The notes: generated by a model not told the origin, from the sequence alone. Shown: positions 28,530 to 38,625, numbered from the stretch's first letter. The stretch is 64,000 nucleotides of DNA from Escherichia coli (GCF_036503815.1 NZ_AP027764.1:3534001-3598000), one strand, 5' to 3'. Made by a program: numbers and translations.

Positions 28530-28845
28530 AACAACTCCTTAAAAATTGCACCCATGGCAATTGCACGAGCAGTGTTAATGTGGCGATTACGGTATCGATG
28601 ACAACGAGTAAATAAGGTGATGAATATCACACAGACATTATTAACAAAAGAATTCAAATAACCGCCAGACTATTACGCGTTATTTTTTAATAAGCATAGT
28701 TGTTTTAAAAACCAGGTTAAAAGCGAGCGGATTATCAAATAAATTCTAACTATATTTTTTTGCCTGTCTGGATCACATAATCCAGATATTTTCCCTGTAT
28801 GTTAATTGCAGTCATGCTTCACACCGTCGTTAAAAAGGAAGACAG
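28530..28845. promoter_or_regulatory. fdrA-allD divergent control region with a CRP-like site
   Basis: These 316 AT-rich bases separate two divergent operons. A CRP-type half-site pair GGTGA-TGAATA-TCACA lies at 28616-28631, one base off the TGTGA-N6-TCACA consensus. In K-12, AllS activates the allD operon from this region; I could not mark its binding site with confidence. Promoters for both directions must lie here. Confidence 0.6.
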
Positions 28846-29895
28846 ATGAAAATCAGTCGGGAAACACTCCACCAGCTAATCGAGAATAAACTCTGCCAGG
28901 CTGGATTAAAACGTGAGCACGCTGCAACCGTGGCTGAAGTATTGGTTTACGCCGATGCCAGAGGGATCCACTCTCATGGCGCGGTGCGCGTTGAATACTA
29001 CGCAGAGCGCATATCAAAAGGCGGCACCAACCGCGAACCAGAGTTTCGTCTTGAAGAAACCGGACCGTGCTCGGCAATTTTACATGCCGACAATGCCGCC
29101 GGACAGGTCGCGGCAAAAATGGGTATGGAACATGCCATTAAAACAACACAACAACATGGCGTGGCGGTGGTTGGCATCAGCCGAATGGGTCACAGCGGCG
29201 CAATCTCTTATTTTGTGCAGCAAGCAGCCCGCGCCGGATTGATTGGCATTTCGATGTGCCAGTCCGATCCAATGGTGGTGCCGTTTGGCGGCGCGGAAAT
29301 TTACTACGGCACTAACCCACTGGCCTTTGCCGCGCCGGGAGAAGGCGACGAGATTCTTACTTTTGATATGGCGACTACCGTACAGGCATGGGGAAAAGTG
29401 CTCGACGCCCGCTCGCGCAATATGTCTATCCCCGATACCTGGGCGGTCGATAAAAATGGTACACCAACCAGCGATCCCTTCGCGGTTAACGCCCTGCTCC
29501 CGGCTGCCGGACCGAAAGGTTATGGCCTGATGATGATGATCGACGTCCTCTCAGGCGTCTTACTCGGCTTACCGTTCGGGCGACAGGTCAGTTCGATGTA
29601 TGACGATTTACACTCCGGACGTAATTTGGGGCAATTACATGTAGTTATTAACCCGAACTTTTTCTCCTCCAGCGAATTATTCCGTCAACATCTTAGCCAG
29701 ACCATGCGCGAATTAAATGCCATTACCCCCGCGCCCGGTTTTAACCAGGTTTATTATCCCGGACAGGATCAGGATATTAAGCAACGCAAAGCCGACGTCG
29801 AAGGCATCGAAATTGTTGATGATATTTACCAGTATTTAATTTCCGACGCGCTTTATAACACGTCATACGAAACGAAAAATCCCTTTGCGCAATAA
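28846..29895 (+). CDS. allD: AllD, ureidoglycolate dehydrogenase
   Basis: A 349-residue NAD-dependent enzyme of the malate/L-lactate dehydrogenase type 2 family, oxidising (S)-ureidoglycolate to oxalurate under anaerobic conditions. Family blocks: YADARGIHSHGAVRVEYY (catalytic His), GISRMGHSGAISYFV, YYGTNPLAFAAPG and GPKGYGLMMMIDVLSG. Ribosome site AAAGGAAG before ATG 28846. First gene of allD-allC-allE, activated by AllS when allantoin is the nitrogen source; the product oxalurate leads on to oxamate and carbamoyl phosphate. Confidence 0.95.
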   Translation: MKISRETLHQLIENKLCQAGLKREHAATVAEVLVYADARGIHSHGAVRVEYYAERISKGGTNREPEFRLEETGPCSAILHADNAAGQVAAKMGMEHAIKTTQQHGVAVVGISRMGHSGAISYFVQQAARAGLIGISMCQSDPMVVPFGGAEIYYGTNPLAFAAPGEGDEILTFDMATTVQAWGKVLDARSRNMSIPDTWAVDKNGTPTSDPFAVNALLPAAGPKGYGLMMMIDVLSGVLLGLPFGRQVSSMYDDLHSGRNLGQLHVVINPNFFSSSELFRQHLSQTMRELNAITPAPGFNQVYYPGQDQDIKQRKADVEGIEIVDDIYQYLISDALYNTSYETKNPFAQ

Positions 29896-29916
29896 TTGTT
29901 GAGACAGGACTTTCTT

Positions 29917-31152
29917 ATGATTACACATTTCCGTCAAGCCATAGAAGAAACGCTGCCCTGGCTTTCCTCTTTTGGCGCTGACCCAACGGGTGGAATGACC
30001 CGTTTACTTTATTCGCCGGAGTGGCTGGAAACCCAGCAGCAATTTAAAAAAAGAATGGCAGCAAGTGGGCTGGAAACACGTTTCGATGAAGTGGGGAATT
30101 TATACGGCCGCCTGAACGGCAGCGAATACCCCCAGGAAGTGATTCTGAGCGGTTCGCATATTGATACCGTGGTTAACGGCGGTAACCTCGACGGACAATT
30201 CGGCGCACTGGCGGCGTGGCTGGCGATTGACTGGCTGAAAACGCAATACGGCGCGCCGCTGCGAACGGTCGAAGTGGTGGCAATGGCGGAAGAAGAAGGC
30301 AGCCGCTTCCCGTATGTCTTCTGGGGCAGTAAAAATATCTTTGGGCTGGCGAATCCTGACGACGTACGGAATATCTGTGATGCCAAAGGAAATAGTTTTG
30401 TCGATGCAATGAAGGCTTGCGGATTTACTCTGCCGAACGCCCCACTAACTCCGCGTCAGGATATTAAAGCCTTTGTCGAACTGCATATCGAACAGGGCTG
30501 TGTGCTGGAAAGTAATGGTCAGTCAATTGGCGTGGTGAATGCAATTGTCGGGCAACGTCGCTATACGGTGACGCTGAACGGCGAATCAAACCATGCAGGC
30601 ACCACGCCGATGGGTTATCGTCGTGATACGGTTTACGCTTTCAGTCGCATTTGCCATCAGTCAGTTGAGAAAGCGAAAAAGATGGGCGATCCGCTGGTGC
30701 TGACCTTTGGCAAGGTGGAGCCGCGCCCGAATACGGTGAATGTAGTGCCGGGTAAAACCACGTTCACTATTGATTGTCGTCATACCGACACTGCCGTGTT
30801 GCGCGATTTTACCCAACAGTTAGAAAACGACATGCGGGCGATTTGCGATGAAATGGACATTGGTATTGATATCGATTTATGGATGGACGAAGAACCTGTG
30901 CCGATGAACAAGGAACTTGTCGCCACCCTGACAGAATTGTGTGAAAGCGAAAAACTGAATTACCGGGTGATGCACAGTGGTGCCGGGCACGACGCACAAA
31001 TTTTCGCGCCTCGCGTACCAACCTGCATGATTTTCATTCCCAGCATCAACGGGATCAGCCATAACCCGGCGGAACGCACCAATATTACCGACCTTGCCGA
31101 AGGGGTCAAAACGTTGGCACTCATGCTTTATCAACTTGCCTGGCAGAAATAA
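29917..31152 (+). CDS. allC: AllC, allantoate amidohydrolase
   Basis: A 411-residue M20-family metal-dependent amidohydrolase that removes one ureido group from allantoate, giving ureidoglycine, CO2 and ammonia. ATG 29917 (MITHFRQAIEETLPW) is used; an upstream TTG at 29896 is directly after allD and unlikely. Metal-site motifs: GSHIDTVVNGGNLDGQFGA (H and D), AMAEEEGSRFP (E-E), ELHIEQG and HSGAGHDAQ. The lid domain GESNHAGTTPMGYRRD binds substrate. Second gene of allDCE, 21 bases after allD. Confidence 0.96.
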   Translation: MITHFRQAIEETLPWLSSFGADPTGGMTRLLYSPEWLETQQQFKKRMAASGLETRFDEVGNLYGRLNGSEYPQEVILSGSHIDTVVNGGNLDGQFGALAAWLAIDWLKTQYGAPLRTVEVVAMAEEEGSRFPYVFWGSKNIFGLANPDDVRNICDAKGNSFVDAMKACGFTLPNAPLTPRQDIKAFVELHIEQGCVLESNGQSIGVVNAIVGQRRYTVTLNGESNHAGTTPMGYRRDTVYAFSRICHQSVEKAKKMGDPLVLTFGKVEPRPNTVNVVPGKTTFTIDCRHTDTAVLRDFTQQLENDMRAICDEMDIGIDIDLWMDEEPVPMNKELVATLTELCESEKLNYRVMHSGAGHDAQIFAPRVPTCMIFIPSINGISHNPAERTNITDLAEGVKTLALMLYQLAWQK

Positions 31153-31162
31153 GGAGTTATAA

Positions 31163-31948
31163 ATGGGATATTTAAATAACGTCACCGGTTACCGCGATGA
31201 TTTACTGGCTAACCGTGCGATTGTGAAACACGGTAATTTCGCGCTGTTAACCCCGGACGGTCTGGTAAAAAATATTATTCCGGGCTTTGAAAATTGTGAC
31301 GCGACAATCCTCTCCACGCCAAAGCTGGGGGCCTCTTTTGTTGATTATCTGGTCACACTGCATCAAAACGGGGGTAATCAGCAGGGCTTCGGTGGCAAAG
31401 GAATTGAAACATTCCTGTATGTGATTTCTGGAAATATCACTGCCGAAGCTGAAGGGAAAACATTTTCCTTAAGTGAAGGTGGCTATCTTTATTGCCCGCC
31501 GGGTTCCTTAATGACGTTTGTTAATGCTCAGGCCGAAGACAGCCAAATATTCTTGTATAAGCGCCGCTATGTTCCGGTAGAAGGCCATGCGCCGTGGCTG
31601 GTTTCTGGCAATGCCAGCGAACTGGAACGCATTCATTATGAAGGCATGGACGATGTTATTCTGCTGGATTTTCTGCCCAAAGAGTTAGGTTTTGATATGA
31701 ACATGCATATCCTCTCTTTTGCGCCAGGTGCCAGCCACGGTTATATCGAAACTCACGTCCAGGAACACGGTGCCTATATTCTTTCCGGTCAGGGGGTTTA
31801 TAACCTCGACAATAACTGGATCCCGGTGAAAAAAGGCGATTACATCTTTATGGGCGCTTATTCCTTACAGGCCGGTTATGGCGTAGGGCGTGGTGAAGCG
31901 TTTAGTTATATTTATTCGAAGGATTGTAACCGCGACGTTGAGATTTAA
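31163..31948 (+). CDS. allE: AllE (YlbA), (S)-ureidoglycine aminohydrolase
   Basis: A 261-residue bicupin that releases ammonia from (S)-ureidoglycine to give (S)-ureidoglycolate; family members bind manganese. The first cupin domain has EGGYLYCPPGSLMTF; the second carries the metal site HGYIETHVQEHGAYILSGQG and YIFMGAYSLQAGYG. The ribosome site AAGGAG is 10 bases after the allC stop. Last gene of allDCE; a strong terminator follows. Confidence 0.95.
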   Translation: MGYLNNVTGYRDDLLANRAIVKHGNFALLTPDGLVKNIIPGFENCDATILSTPKLGASFVDYLVTLHQNGGNQQGFGGKGIETFLYVISGNITAEAEGKTFSLSEGGYLYCPPGSLMTFVNAQAEDSQIFLYKRRYVPVEGHAPWLVSGNASELERIHYEGMDDVILLDFLPKELGFDMNMHILSFAPGASHGYIETHVQEHGAYILSGQGVYNLDNNWIPVKKGDYIFMGAYSLQAGYGVGRGEAFSYIYSKDCNRDVEI

Positions 31949-31990
31949 GTCATACCACACGCCTGATTATTTTTAGCTATGTTGGATTTT

Positions 31991-32017
31991 GCCACGGTTT
32001 ATACCGTGGCTTTTTTT
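31991..32017 (+). terminator. Rho-independent terminator after allDCE
   Basis: GCCACGGT, TTAT, ACCGTGGC followed by TTTTTTT: a perfect 8-bp stem and a 7-T run, 43 bases past the allE stop. Confidence 0.93.
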
Positions 32018-32076
32018 GTAGTCAATTCAGGTAAAAAAAGATGCGATATAAATCGCATCCGCTTTAAAGGTAAGAG

Positions 32077-33222
32077 TCAGTTTTTAATTCCCTGACCTAT
32101 TTTAATGGCGCAGGCAATATTTCGCGCACTGTTGAAGAGATTGGTTTCACCGCTTGCAAGCACTTCGGCTAAAGGTGCCAGACGTGGCAAAATGCTGAAT
32201 ACCGCGTCAATGCCGTACTGGTGCACCACTTCCACACCATCACCCAATACACCAGCAATCCCAATCACCGGGACATTAAACTGCTTCGCCACCGACGCCA
32301 CGCCCAGCGGTGCTTTACCGCCTGCCGTTTGCGAGTCGATGCGTCCTTCCCCGGTGATCACCAGCGCTGCGCCCTGCACCGCCTGCTCCAGGTTGACCGC
32401 CCGCAGTACAATCTCAATACCCGGTTTAATATCCGCATTGAGGAATACCGCTGCGGCAATTCCCATGCCTCCGGCAGCACCGCCGCCCGCCATCTGGCAG
32501 ACGTTGATTTCAGTTAGCTGTTGTAAAACACGGGCGTAATTTTGCAGCCCCTGTTCCAGCTCTTCGACCATTTCTGGCGTCGCCCCTTTTTGCGGGCCAA
32601 ACACCGCCGCCGCGCCGCGTGCCCCTACCAACGGATTATCTACATCGCACGCTACTTCAATATGGCAGTTCGCCAGACGCGGATCGCATTCATCCATCTC
32701 AATACTTGCCACGCGTGCTAAATTGCCGCCGTTAGCCGCCAGCACCTGACCGTCGGCATCAAGGAAACGCACACCGAGCGCCTGCGCCATGCCCATACCG
32801 CCGTCGACCGTCGCGCTACCACCAATGCCGAGAATAATATGGCGAATGCCGTTATCCAGCGCATGGCGAATTAACTCCCCCGTACCAAAACTGGAGGCCA
32901 GCAACGGATTACGCTTTTCAGGCGCGACCAGCATCAGGCCGCTTGCCGCAGCCATCTCAATCACCGCCGTTTTCCCGTCGCCGGTAAGGCCATAAAAAGC
33001 ATTCACTGTTTCGCCCATCGGCCCACAGACTTCAAGCGTCACAATGTTGCCGCCCGTCGCGGCGACCATCGCATCCACCGTTCCTTCGCCGCCATCCGCT
33101 ATCGGCAAACAGATATAGTGCGCATCGGGAAATATGGTCGAAAACCCGGCTTTAATTGCCTGACAACATTTTTCTGCACTTAAGCTCTCTTTAAACGAGT
33201 CTGGCGCAATGACAATCTTCAT
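32077..33222 (-). CDS. glxK: GlxK, glycerate 2-kinase (glycerate kinase II)
   Basis: A 381-residue class II glycerate kinase that forms 2-phosphoglycerate from glycerate, the last step of the glyoxylate branch. ATG 33222 (MKIVIAPDSFKESLS) gives the family start; an in-frame TTG six bases earlier is ignored. Motifs: PIADGGEGTVDAM, GIGGSATVDGGMGMAQALG, CDVDNPLVGARGAA and ITGEGRIDSQTAGGKAP. Last gene of the gcl-to-glxK series, convergent with allE. Confidence 0.95.
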   Translation of the reverse strand: MKIVIAPDSFKESLSAEKCCQAIKAGFSTIFPDAHYICLPIADGGEGTVDAMVAATGGNIVTLEVCGPMGETVNAFYGLTGDGKTAVIEMAAASGLMLVAPEKRNPLLASSFGTGELIRHALDNGIRHIILGIGGSATVDGGMGMAQALGVRFLDADGQVLAANGGNLARVASIEMDECDPRLANCHIEVACDVDNPLVGARGAAAVFGPQKGATPEMVEELEQGLQNYARVLQQLTEINVCQMAGGGAAGGMGIAAAVFLNADIKPGIEIVLRAVNLEQAVQGAALVITGEGRIDSQTAGGKAPLGVASVAKQFNVPVIGIAGVLGDGVEVVHQYGIDAVFSILPRLAPLAEVLASGETNLFNSARNIACAIKIGQGIKN

Positions 33223-33243
33223 TATCAATCCTTTTTCAAAAAA

Positions 33244-34545
33244 TTATTCTATACGTTCCCACGGAATAAGATTATCCATAAGAACAGCCAGTAAAATTCC
33301 GACCAGTAAGCCGTTACTGAGCAGAGGGCGAAGCGTTAATGGAAGGTCTTGCAGATACACAGGCGGTAATGCCATTAAAAATATGCCGACAAATAACGGC
33401 AATGCGAGTCGATAAATATTGCGAGCAGTAAATGTTATTTGTTGGCTAAATACCAGCGCGGAAAAGAGTAAAGGCAGATAAGAAACTAGCATGACCGCGC
33501 TACTCACCGGTAAGGGGATACTACAAAACAGTCGCGTGAGTGCCGGAACCAGTGCCACCAGCAGGCAAATAACGCTGCCATAAATAAACGAACGCCGCGT
33601 GTAATCGCCAGTCTGGGTTAATAAACCAATGGATGAAACAAACGGTGAAAATGGAATTACCGCCAGCGGCACGGTTATCAGCGTCATAAATCCGGTCGCC
33701 ACAAAGCTGCGACGATAACGCGTATTCCCCGCGCCCTGTTGCGGATAAAAAACATCCGTGCCACGAATCGCACCGTAGGTATTGCTGATATTTACCAGAC
33801 CTGTAATCACCGCCGTCAGAATAATCCCCGGCAACAAAGCACCGCCACTGCCAAGCGGGAACCACTGCCAGTGCAACTCACCGGAAAGCGAGTGCGAAGA
33901 AGGAAAGCAAAAGTACCACAACAACCAGCCGGTTATCGTACCAACCAGTAAGCCGTAACGGGCAAAACGTTGCGGCAGAAAAATAATCATTGCCAGTACC
34001 AGGCACATCACCGCGACCGAGAGCGCGAACGGCGGTAACTGAATTTTAAAATTCGGGTCGGCTATGCCAAACGGCAGGCCGAGCATACCTTTGAAAAAGA
34101 TAGTGGTCAGCTGCGCGCCCAGCATCAACATAAACAAGACCATCACAGACGGCGTAAATAACCGCGCCAGGCGATGACCTAATCCGCTAAAACCAATCAA
34201 CATCGTCAGCACGCCAGAAATCGCAATCCCCACCGCCAGACTGGTAGCGATATCGTTGATCGGGGTCCCGCGCGATGCTTCGCCAAGGGTGATAGTAAGG
34301 ATGGTTCCCCACCACAGGCCGCCCGGACCTTCCATAATAGCGCGACGATGACCGCAGAACGCCTGAGCGAAACAGGCCAGCGCGGTAGCAAGAAAAGCAT
34401 ATTGCGTGAGCGTAAGCAGGCTACTTTGCGGCAACTGAAAAGCCGAAAGTAGCGTAGGAGGAACCACAACCGTGTTGCAAAAAATAAAGAAAAACCACTG
34501 AAATCCTGATAACAGGCTTTCACGGCTCACTGCAAAATTGAACAT
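33244..34545 (-). CDS. ybbY: YbbY, NCS2-family purine/uracil permease
   Basis: A 433-residue inner-membrane transporter of the nucleobase-cation symporter 2 family with about 12-14 membrane helices. NCS2 features include the QYAFLATALACFAQAF helix, the GPGGLWWGTILTI block and the conserved ISNTYGAIRG region in helix 10. Its position between allB and glxK suggests purine or allantoin-related uptake; the substrate is not established. It may start at ATG 34545 or two codons earlier (34551). Confidence 0.88.
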   Translation of the reverse strand: MFNFAVSRESLLSGFQWFFFIFCNTVVVPPTLLSAFQLPQSSLLTLTQYAFLATALACFAQAFCGHRRAIMEGPGGLWWGTILTITLGEASRGTPINDIATSLAVGIAISGVLTMLIGFSGLGHRLARLFTPSVMVLFMLMLGAQLTTIFFKGMLGLPFGIADPNFKIQLPPFALSVAVMCLVLAMIIFLPQRFARYGLLVGTITGWLLWYFCFPSSHSLSGELHWQWFPLGSGGALLPGIILTAVITGLVNISNTYGAIRGTDVFYPQQGAGNTRYRRSFVATGFMTLITVPLAVIPFSPFVSSIGLLTQTGDYTRRSFIYGSVICLLVALVPALTRLFCSIPLPVSSAVMLVSYLPLLFSALVFSQQITFTARNIYRLALPLFVGIFLMALPPVYLQDLPLTLRPLLSNGLLVGILLAVLMDNLIPWERIE

Positions 34546-34601
34546 AAACACACCTTAACCGGAGAATGCCCGCCGCAAGGACGGGCATTGCAGGGGCCAG
34601 A

Positions 34602-35963
34602 TTACTGCTGATGTTTAAGGATAAATTGACCTTTCGGCGCAACAGGGAAACCCTGTTCGATGTCGTAAATCACATCACCCCGTAAGAGGGTTTTCGTGAT
34701 ACGCGCGCCAATGGTACGGCCAACATACGGGCTGACTTTGTGGCGATATTCCAGATCGTCATTGGTAAGAACATAGCTGCTATTCGGCTGAATGAAGACG
34801 AAGTCGGCATCTTTTCCTGGGGCGATCCGGCCTTTTTGCTGCAAACCGAAAATATCTGCTGCGTTAGTCGCCATTAATTTGCCGAACATCGGCAGAGACA
34901 TACCACGTTTCTGTACTGCTTCATCGAACATCACGTCCATGCAGCTTTGCAGACCGGCGATACCGCCCCATGCTTTCATGATGTTGCCTGCTTTCATTTC
35001 CGGCGGGCATGGAGAGTGGTCGGAAACCAGGCAGTCGATTTCACCGTTAAACAGTTTTTCCCACATGCCTTTCTGGTTTTCCAGATCGCGGATCGGTGGT
35101 GAACACTTCGCCAGAGTACCGATTTCTTCGAACTGATCGGTATCCAGTACAAAGTAATGCGGGCAGGATTCACAGGTAACGTCCTGGCCTTCCTGACGCG
35201 CACGAGTCACCTCTTCAACACCTTCCGGGCTGCTGATGTGGCAAACGTGCAGACGGCAACCGGCGACTTTCGCCAGGTACAGTACGCGGCGAATCGCTTC
35301 CACTTCGGTAAATACCGGACGCGAAGCCACATAGTCATGTGCGGTTACGCGACCTTCACGTTTCGCTTCTTCGCCCAGTTCGTCACAGATCAGCGCGTTT
35401 TCGCAGTGCACCAGCACTGGCTGACCCAGTTCGCCCAGCTTCTGTGCGCCTTTGAAAAACTGCCAGTCGTTTACGTCACGGAAGTCGTTGTCGATACCGC
35501 GATCGCCACAGGTTGCAACGAAGCATTTGAAGCCGACAACGCCCACTTCATCCAGCTCATGCAGACGGTCGATGTTGTAAGACACCAGGCCACCGAGTTG
35601 CGCCGCATCGATAGTCAGCTTGCCTTTAGCGGCATCAAACTTCAGTTCAATCGATGCGCGGTCAACCGTTGCAGGCAGCTGGTTGAGCGGCATTTCGATC
35701 ATGGTGGTGATACCACCTTTTGCCGCTGCGCGAGTACCCGTTTCATAACCTTCCCAGTGGCTACGACCCGGTTCAGAAATATGGGTGTGCGCATCAACCA
35801 TGCCTGGCGAAACCACCAGACCAGACGCATCCATAACTTCTATTGCATCGCCCAGATCCTGACCGATAGCAGCAATTTTTCCGCCTTTAACGGCGATATC
35901 TACAACGCGAGCTTCGTTTTCTAAAATAACGGTGCCGTTTTTAATGATTAAATCAAAAGACAT
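34602..35963 (-). CDS. allB: AllB, allantoinase
   Basis: A 453-residue amidohydrolase that opens the hydantoin ring of (S)-allantoin to allantoate. ATG 35963 (MSFDLIIKNGTVILEN) behind AAGGAG is used; an in-frame start at 36011 would add 16 residues. Metal-centre motifs of the dihydroorotase/hydantoinase superfamily: DAHTHISEPGRSHWEG (HxH), VGFKCFV (carbamylated lysine), LVHCENA, LHVCHISSPEG and LVSDHSPCP. The Zn/Mn/Co site looks complete. Between ybbW and ybbY, in the AllR-controlled minus-strand series. Confidence 0.96.
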   Translation of the reverse strand: MSFDLIIKNGTVILENEARVVDIAVKGGKIAAIGQDLGDAIEVMDASGLVVSPGMVDAHTHISEPGRSHWEGYETGTRAAAKGGITTMIEMPLNQLPATVDRASIELKFDAAKGKLTIDAAQLGGLVSYNIDRLHELDEVGVVGFKCFVATCGDRGIDNDFRDVNDWQFFKGAQKLGELGQPVLVHCENALICDELGEEAKREGRVTAHDYVASRPVFTEVEAIRRVLYLAKVAGCRLHVCHISSPEGVEEVTRARQEGQDVTCESCPHYFVLDTDQFEEIGTLAKCSPPIRDLENQKGMWEKLFNGEIDCLVSDHSPCPPEMKAGNIMKAWGGIAGLQSCMDVMFDEAVQKRGMSLPMFGKLMATNAADIFGLQQKGRIAPGKDADFVFIQPNSSYVLTNDDLEYRHKVSPYVGRTIGARITKTLLRGDVIYDIEQGFPVAPKGQFILKHQQ

Positions 35964-36023
35964 AACAAACTCCTTGTAAAATACAGATTGGTTTTTTAAC
36001 TCAATGTTCAATATCGGGATTAA

Positions 36024-37478
36024 TTAACCTGTGACTTTTTGTTCTCCTGTTTTTTCTGCTGCAGTACGTTTCTTTAATAAGGCGTAGGCCGCAAAGGCGA
36101 CAATAACGCCGACAAACCATGAAACGCGTGATAAAGGCTCCATGAACGGAATAAATTTACCACCGAGAGATAAAATAACGGCGACCAAAGTTACTGAGAA
36201 CGCGGTAAGGTTAAAGCCGTTATCGTAATATTTGAAATCCCCTGCTGCGGTATACAGTTCATCAAGATTAATTTGTCCGCGCATTACCACAAAATAATGC
36301 GCCATCATCACACCAATTACTGGACCCAGCATTCCGCCGATAATATCGAGGAACAGATAAATGCTGTCCTGATTTTCCATTAATTTCCACGGACAGATCA
36401 GCAAACTGATAATACTGGCAATCAGTACGCCGTTTTTATAGGTCAGTTTCGTCGGTGCAATAGCGGCTATCTGATAACCAGCCGGAATAATATTACCGGT
36501 GGCGTTAGTGGAGATAGTCGTCATCAGAATAACCAGTACCGCAAAGAACGAGGCAAACAGGCTATCCCAACGCTGAACAATATCCAGCACGTTCCAGGTG
36601 TCAGCGCCGTAGTGAATACTGGCTCCGGCAATAATACATACCCCGGCGACCGCAAACAGAATATAGGCCACAACTAAACCCAGCGTTTGCCCCAGCGCCT
36701 GCTCACGAAACGAGTGGGCGTTTTGCGTAAAGTCGGATGCGCTCACCGCCGGTGCCGCCCAGACCGCAACTACCGCGTTAATCACCACCAGGAACAGGAA
36801 GCCACCGTTTTCTGCTTTCTGAATACCGCTCGGAATGTAGTCAAAGATTGGACCGATCCCGACCAGCGAAATCGCCCAAATCGCCATACCGCCGAAGACA
36901 ACATAGATACACGGGTTAAGAATGGCGGTGAATTTATTTAAAACTTTGCCACCACCGAAACCGATTCCGACGTTCACCAGCCAGAAGAGTAAGAAAGTGA
37001 TTAAGCCCGGTAGAGAAAGCCCTAACAGGGTAAAATCACCACCGAGAGTTAAAAATCCCGGCCAGATTTTGCCAATCAGGATCAAGCAGGCCAGCGATCC
37101 GGCGTAACATTGCAGGCCAAACCACATAATGGCAGCAATCCCGCCTCTTAATAATCCGGGAAACAGTGCACCACGTACGCCATAAGAAGCACGCAGGATC
37201 ATGGCAAAAGGCACTCCGTATTTACTGCCCGCAGCACCGTTTAATACCATTACCGCGGCAATGAAAAAGGCGCTGAGGATAATTGCCAGCATAATACTAA
37301 AGGTAGACAAGCCGAGAATAAAAAAGCCGCCGACCATCACATAATTGGGAACGTTATGAACCGAACCCATCCATAAGGTAAAATAGTTAAATGTTTTCCA
37401 GGTCCGCTGGCTTTGCGTTTTCGGCAATAGATCTTCGCTATAGCCGCGTTGCTGGAATAGTTTTCTCTGATGTTCCAT
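36024..37478 (-). CDS. ybbW: YbbW (AllP), allantoin permease
   Basis: A 484-residue inner-membrane transporter of the NCS1 (Mhp1-like) family with about 12 membrane helices. Family blocks visible: the N-terminal TLWMGSVHNVPNYVMVGGFF, GVPFAMILRASYGVRGALFP, and GIAAIMWFGLQCYAGS with the substrate-stacking tryptophan. It imports allantoin for AllB, next to it. It has no close homolog in the window other than the unrelated-family YbbY. Confidence 0.93.
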   Translation of the reverse strand: MEHQRKLFQQRGYSEDLLPKTQSQRTWKTFNYFTLWMGSVHNVPNYVMVGGFFILGLSTFSIMLAIILSAFFIAAVMVLNGAAGSKYGVPFAMILRASYGVRGALFPGLLRGGIAAIMWFGLQCYAGSLACLILIGKIWPGFLTLGGDFTLLGLSLPGLITFLLFWLVNVGIGFGGGKVLNKFTAILNPCIYVVFGGMAIWAISLVGIGPIFDYIPSGIQKAENGGFLFLVVINAVVAVWAAPAVSASDFTQNAHSFREQALGQTLGLVVAYILFAVAGVCIIAGASIHYGADTWNVLDIVQRWDSLFASFFAVLVILMTTISTNATGNIIPAGYQIAAIAPTKLTYKNGVLIASIISLLICPWKLMENQDSIYLFLDIIGGMLGPVIGVMMAHYFVVMRGQINLDELYTAAGDFKYYDNGFNLTAFSVTLVAVILSLGGKFIPFMEPLSRVSWFVGVIVAFAAYALLKKRTAAEKTGEQKVTG

Positions 37479-37647
37479 AAATCCCTCTTAATTTCACGTA
37501 TCGAATAACGTCTTTTTAATCTAGCTATGAGGAACAAATAAAATAAAAATATTATTTTTAATACTGAAGCAACATCTTTGGCTGCTTTCTTTTTTTAATA
37601 TTGCTGGCCGATTCATTTTCTGATATCGGCCATTTTTATTGCGGGTA

Positions 37648-38526
37648 TCAGGCCAGTTTATGGTTAGCCATTAATTCCAGCGCCTGCACTAACGCAGAGT
37701 GATCCAACTGGCTGCCACCGTTTGCCGCACAGGTATTAAATAACTCCTGGCAGGTCGCGGTGTTTGGCAGGTTCAGCGCCAGTGCTTTCGCACTTTGCAG
37801 TGCCAGGTTGAGATCTTTCTGGTGCAGCGCAATTTTAAAACCTGGATTAAAGGTGCGTTTAATCATGCGCTCACCGTGAACTTCCAGAATACGTGAGGAA
37901 GCAAAGCCGCCCATCAGCGCCTGCCGCACCCGTACCGGATCCGCTCCGGCTTTTGAAGCAAACAGCAGGGCTTCAGAAACCGCTTCAATATTGAGCGCCA
38001 CGATAATCTGATTTGCCACTTTGCAGGTCTGGCCGTCGCCGTTACCGCCCACGAGGGTGATATTTTTACCGAGCAATTCAAACAGCGGTTTAACACGTTC
38101 AAATACCGCTTCGTCGCCGCCAACCATAATCGACAACGTCCCTTCACGCGCGCCGATTTCACCGCCGGAGACGGGCGCATCGAGATAATCGCCGCCCAGT
38201 TCATTCACCTGACGAGCGAAACGTTTAGTTTCGATCGGGGAAATGGAGCTCATATCAACAATGGTTTTGCCCTGGAGCGACGTTTTTGCACAACCATTTT
38301 CACCAAACAGAACTTCTTCAACCTGTGGCGTATCCGGCACCATAATAAAAATGATGTCCGATGCTTCCGTTACCTGGCGCGCAGTTTCAACACTGACGGC
38401 ACCCAGTGACAGTAATTCATCAACAACCGGACCAATGGTTGTGACATGCAGTTGATGACCGGCACGCGCCAGATTAATGGCCATCGGTGTACCCATAATG
38501 CCTAAGCCAATAAATCCCAGTTTCAT
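37648..38526 (-). CDS. glxR: GlxR, tartronate semialdehyde reductase
   Basis: A 292-residue 3-hydroxyisobutyrate-dehydrogenase-family enzyme that reduces tartronate semialdehyde to D-glycerate with NADH. N-terminal Rossmann motif GFIGLGIMGTPMAINLARAG, substrate block DAPVSGGEIGAREGTLSIMV and the catalytic lysine region GDGQTCKVANQIIVALN. It acts after Gcl and before GlxK. A hairpin (GGCCGAT...ATCGGCC at 37606-37636) lies just past its stop, in the gap before ybbW. Confidence 0.95.
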   Translation of the reverse strand: MKLGFIGLGIMGTPMAINLARAGHQLHVTTIGPVVDELLSLGAVSVETARQVTEASDIIFIMVPDTPQVEEVLFGENGCAKTSLQGKTIVDMSSISPIETKRFARQVNELGGDYLDAPVSGGEIGAREGTLSIMVGGDEAVFERVKPLFELLGKNITLVGGNGDGQTCKVANQIIVALNIEAVSEALLFASKAGADPVRVRQALMGGFASSRILEVHGERMIKRTFNPGFKIALHQKDLNLALQSAKALALNLPNTATCQELFNTCAANGGSQLDHSALVQALELMANHKLA

Positions 38527-38625
38527 AATTAACCTCTATTAAATTTCGCTTTTCCTGAATTCAGACAACACGATCCCCTGCCAACTTAGCGGCCTAAAAA
38601 AGCATTGCCTGAACAGCGTTACGTT

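Noticed and set aside
35157..35924. A 255-codon open frame on plus, opposite allB
   Set aside because: Antisense to allB with its full metal-site set. The predicted product has no protein-like pattern of its own.
37479..37647. A small gene (ybbV in older K-12 annotations) between glxR and ybbW
   Set aside because: Only 169 bases with a hairpin. I find no convincing frame with a ribosome site.
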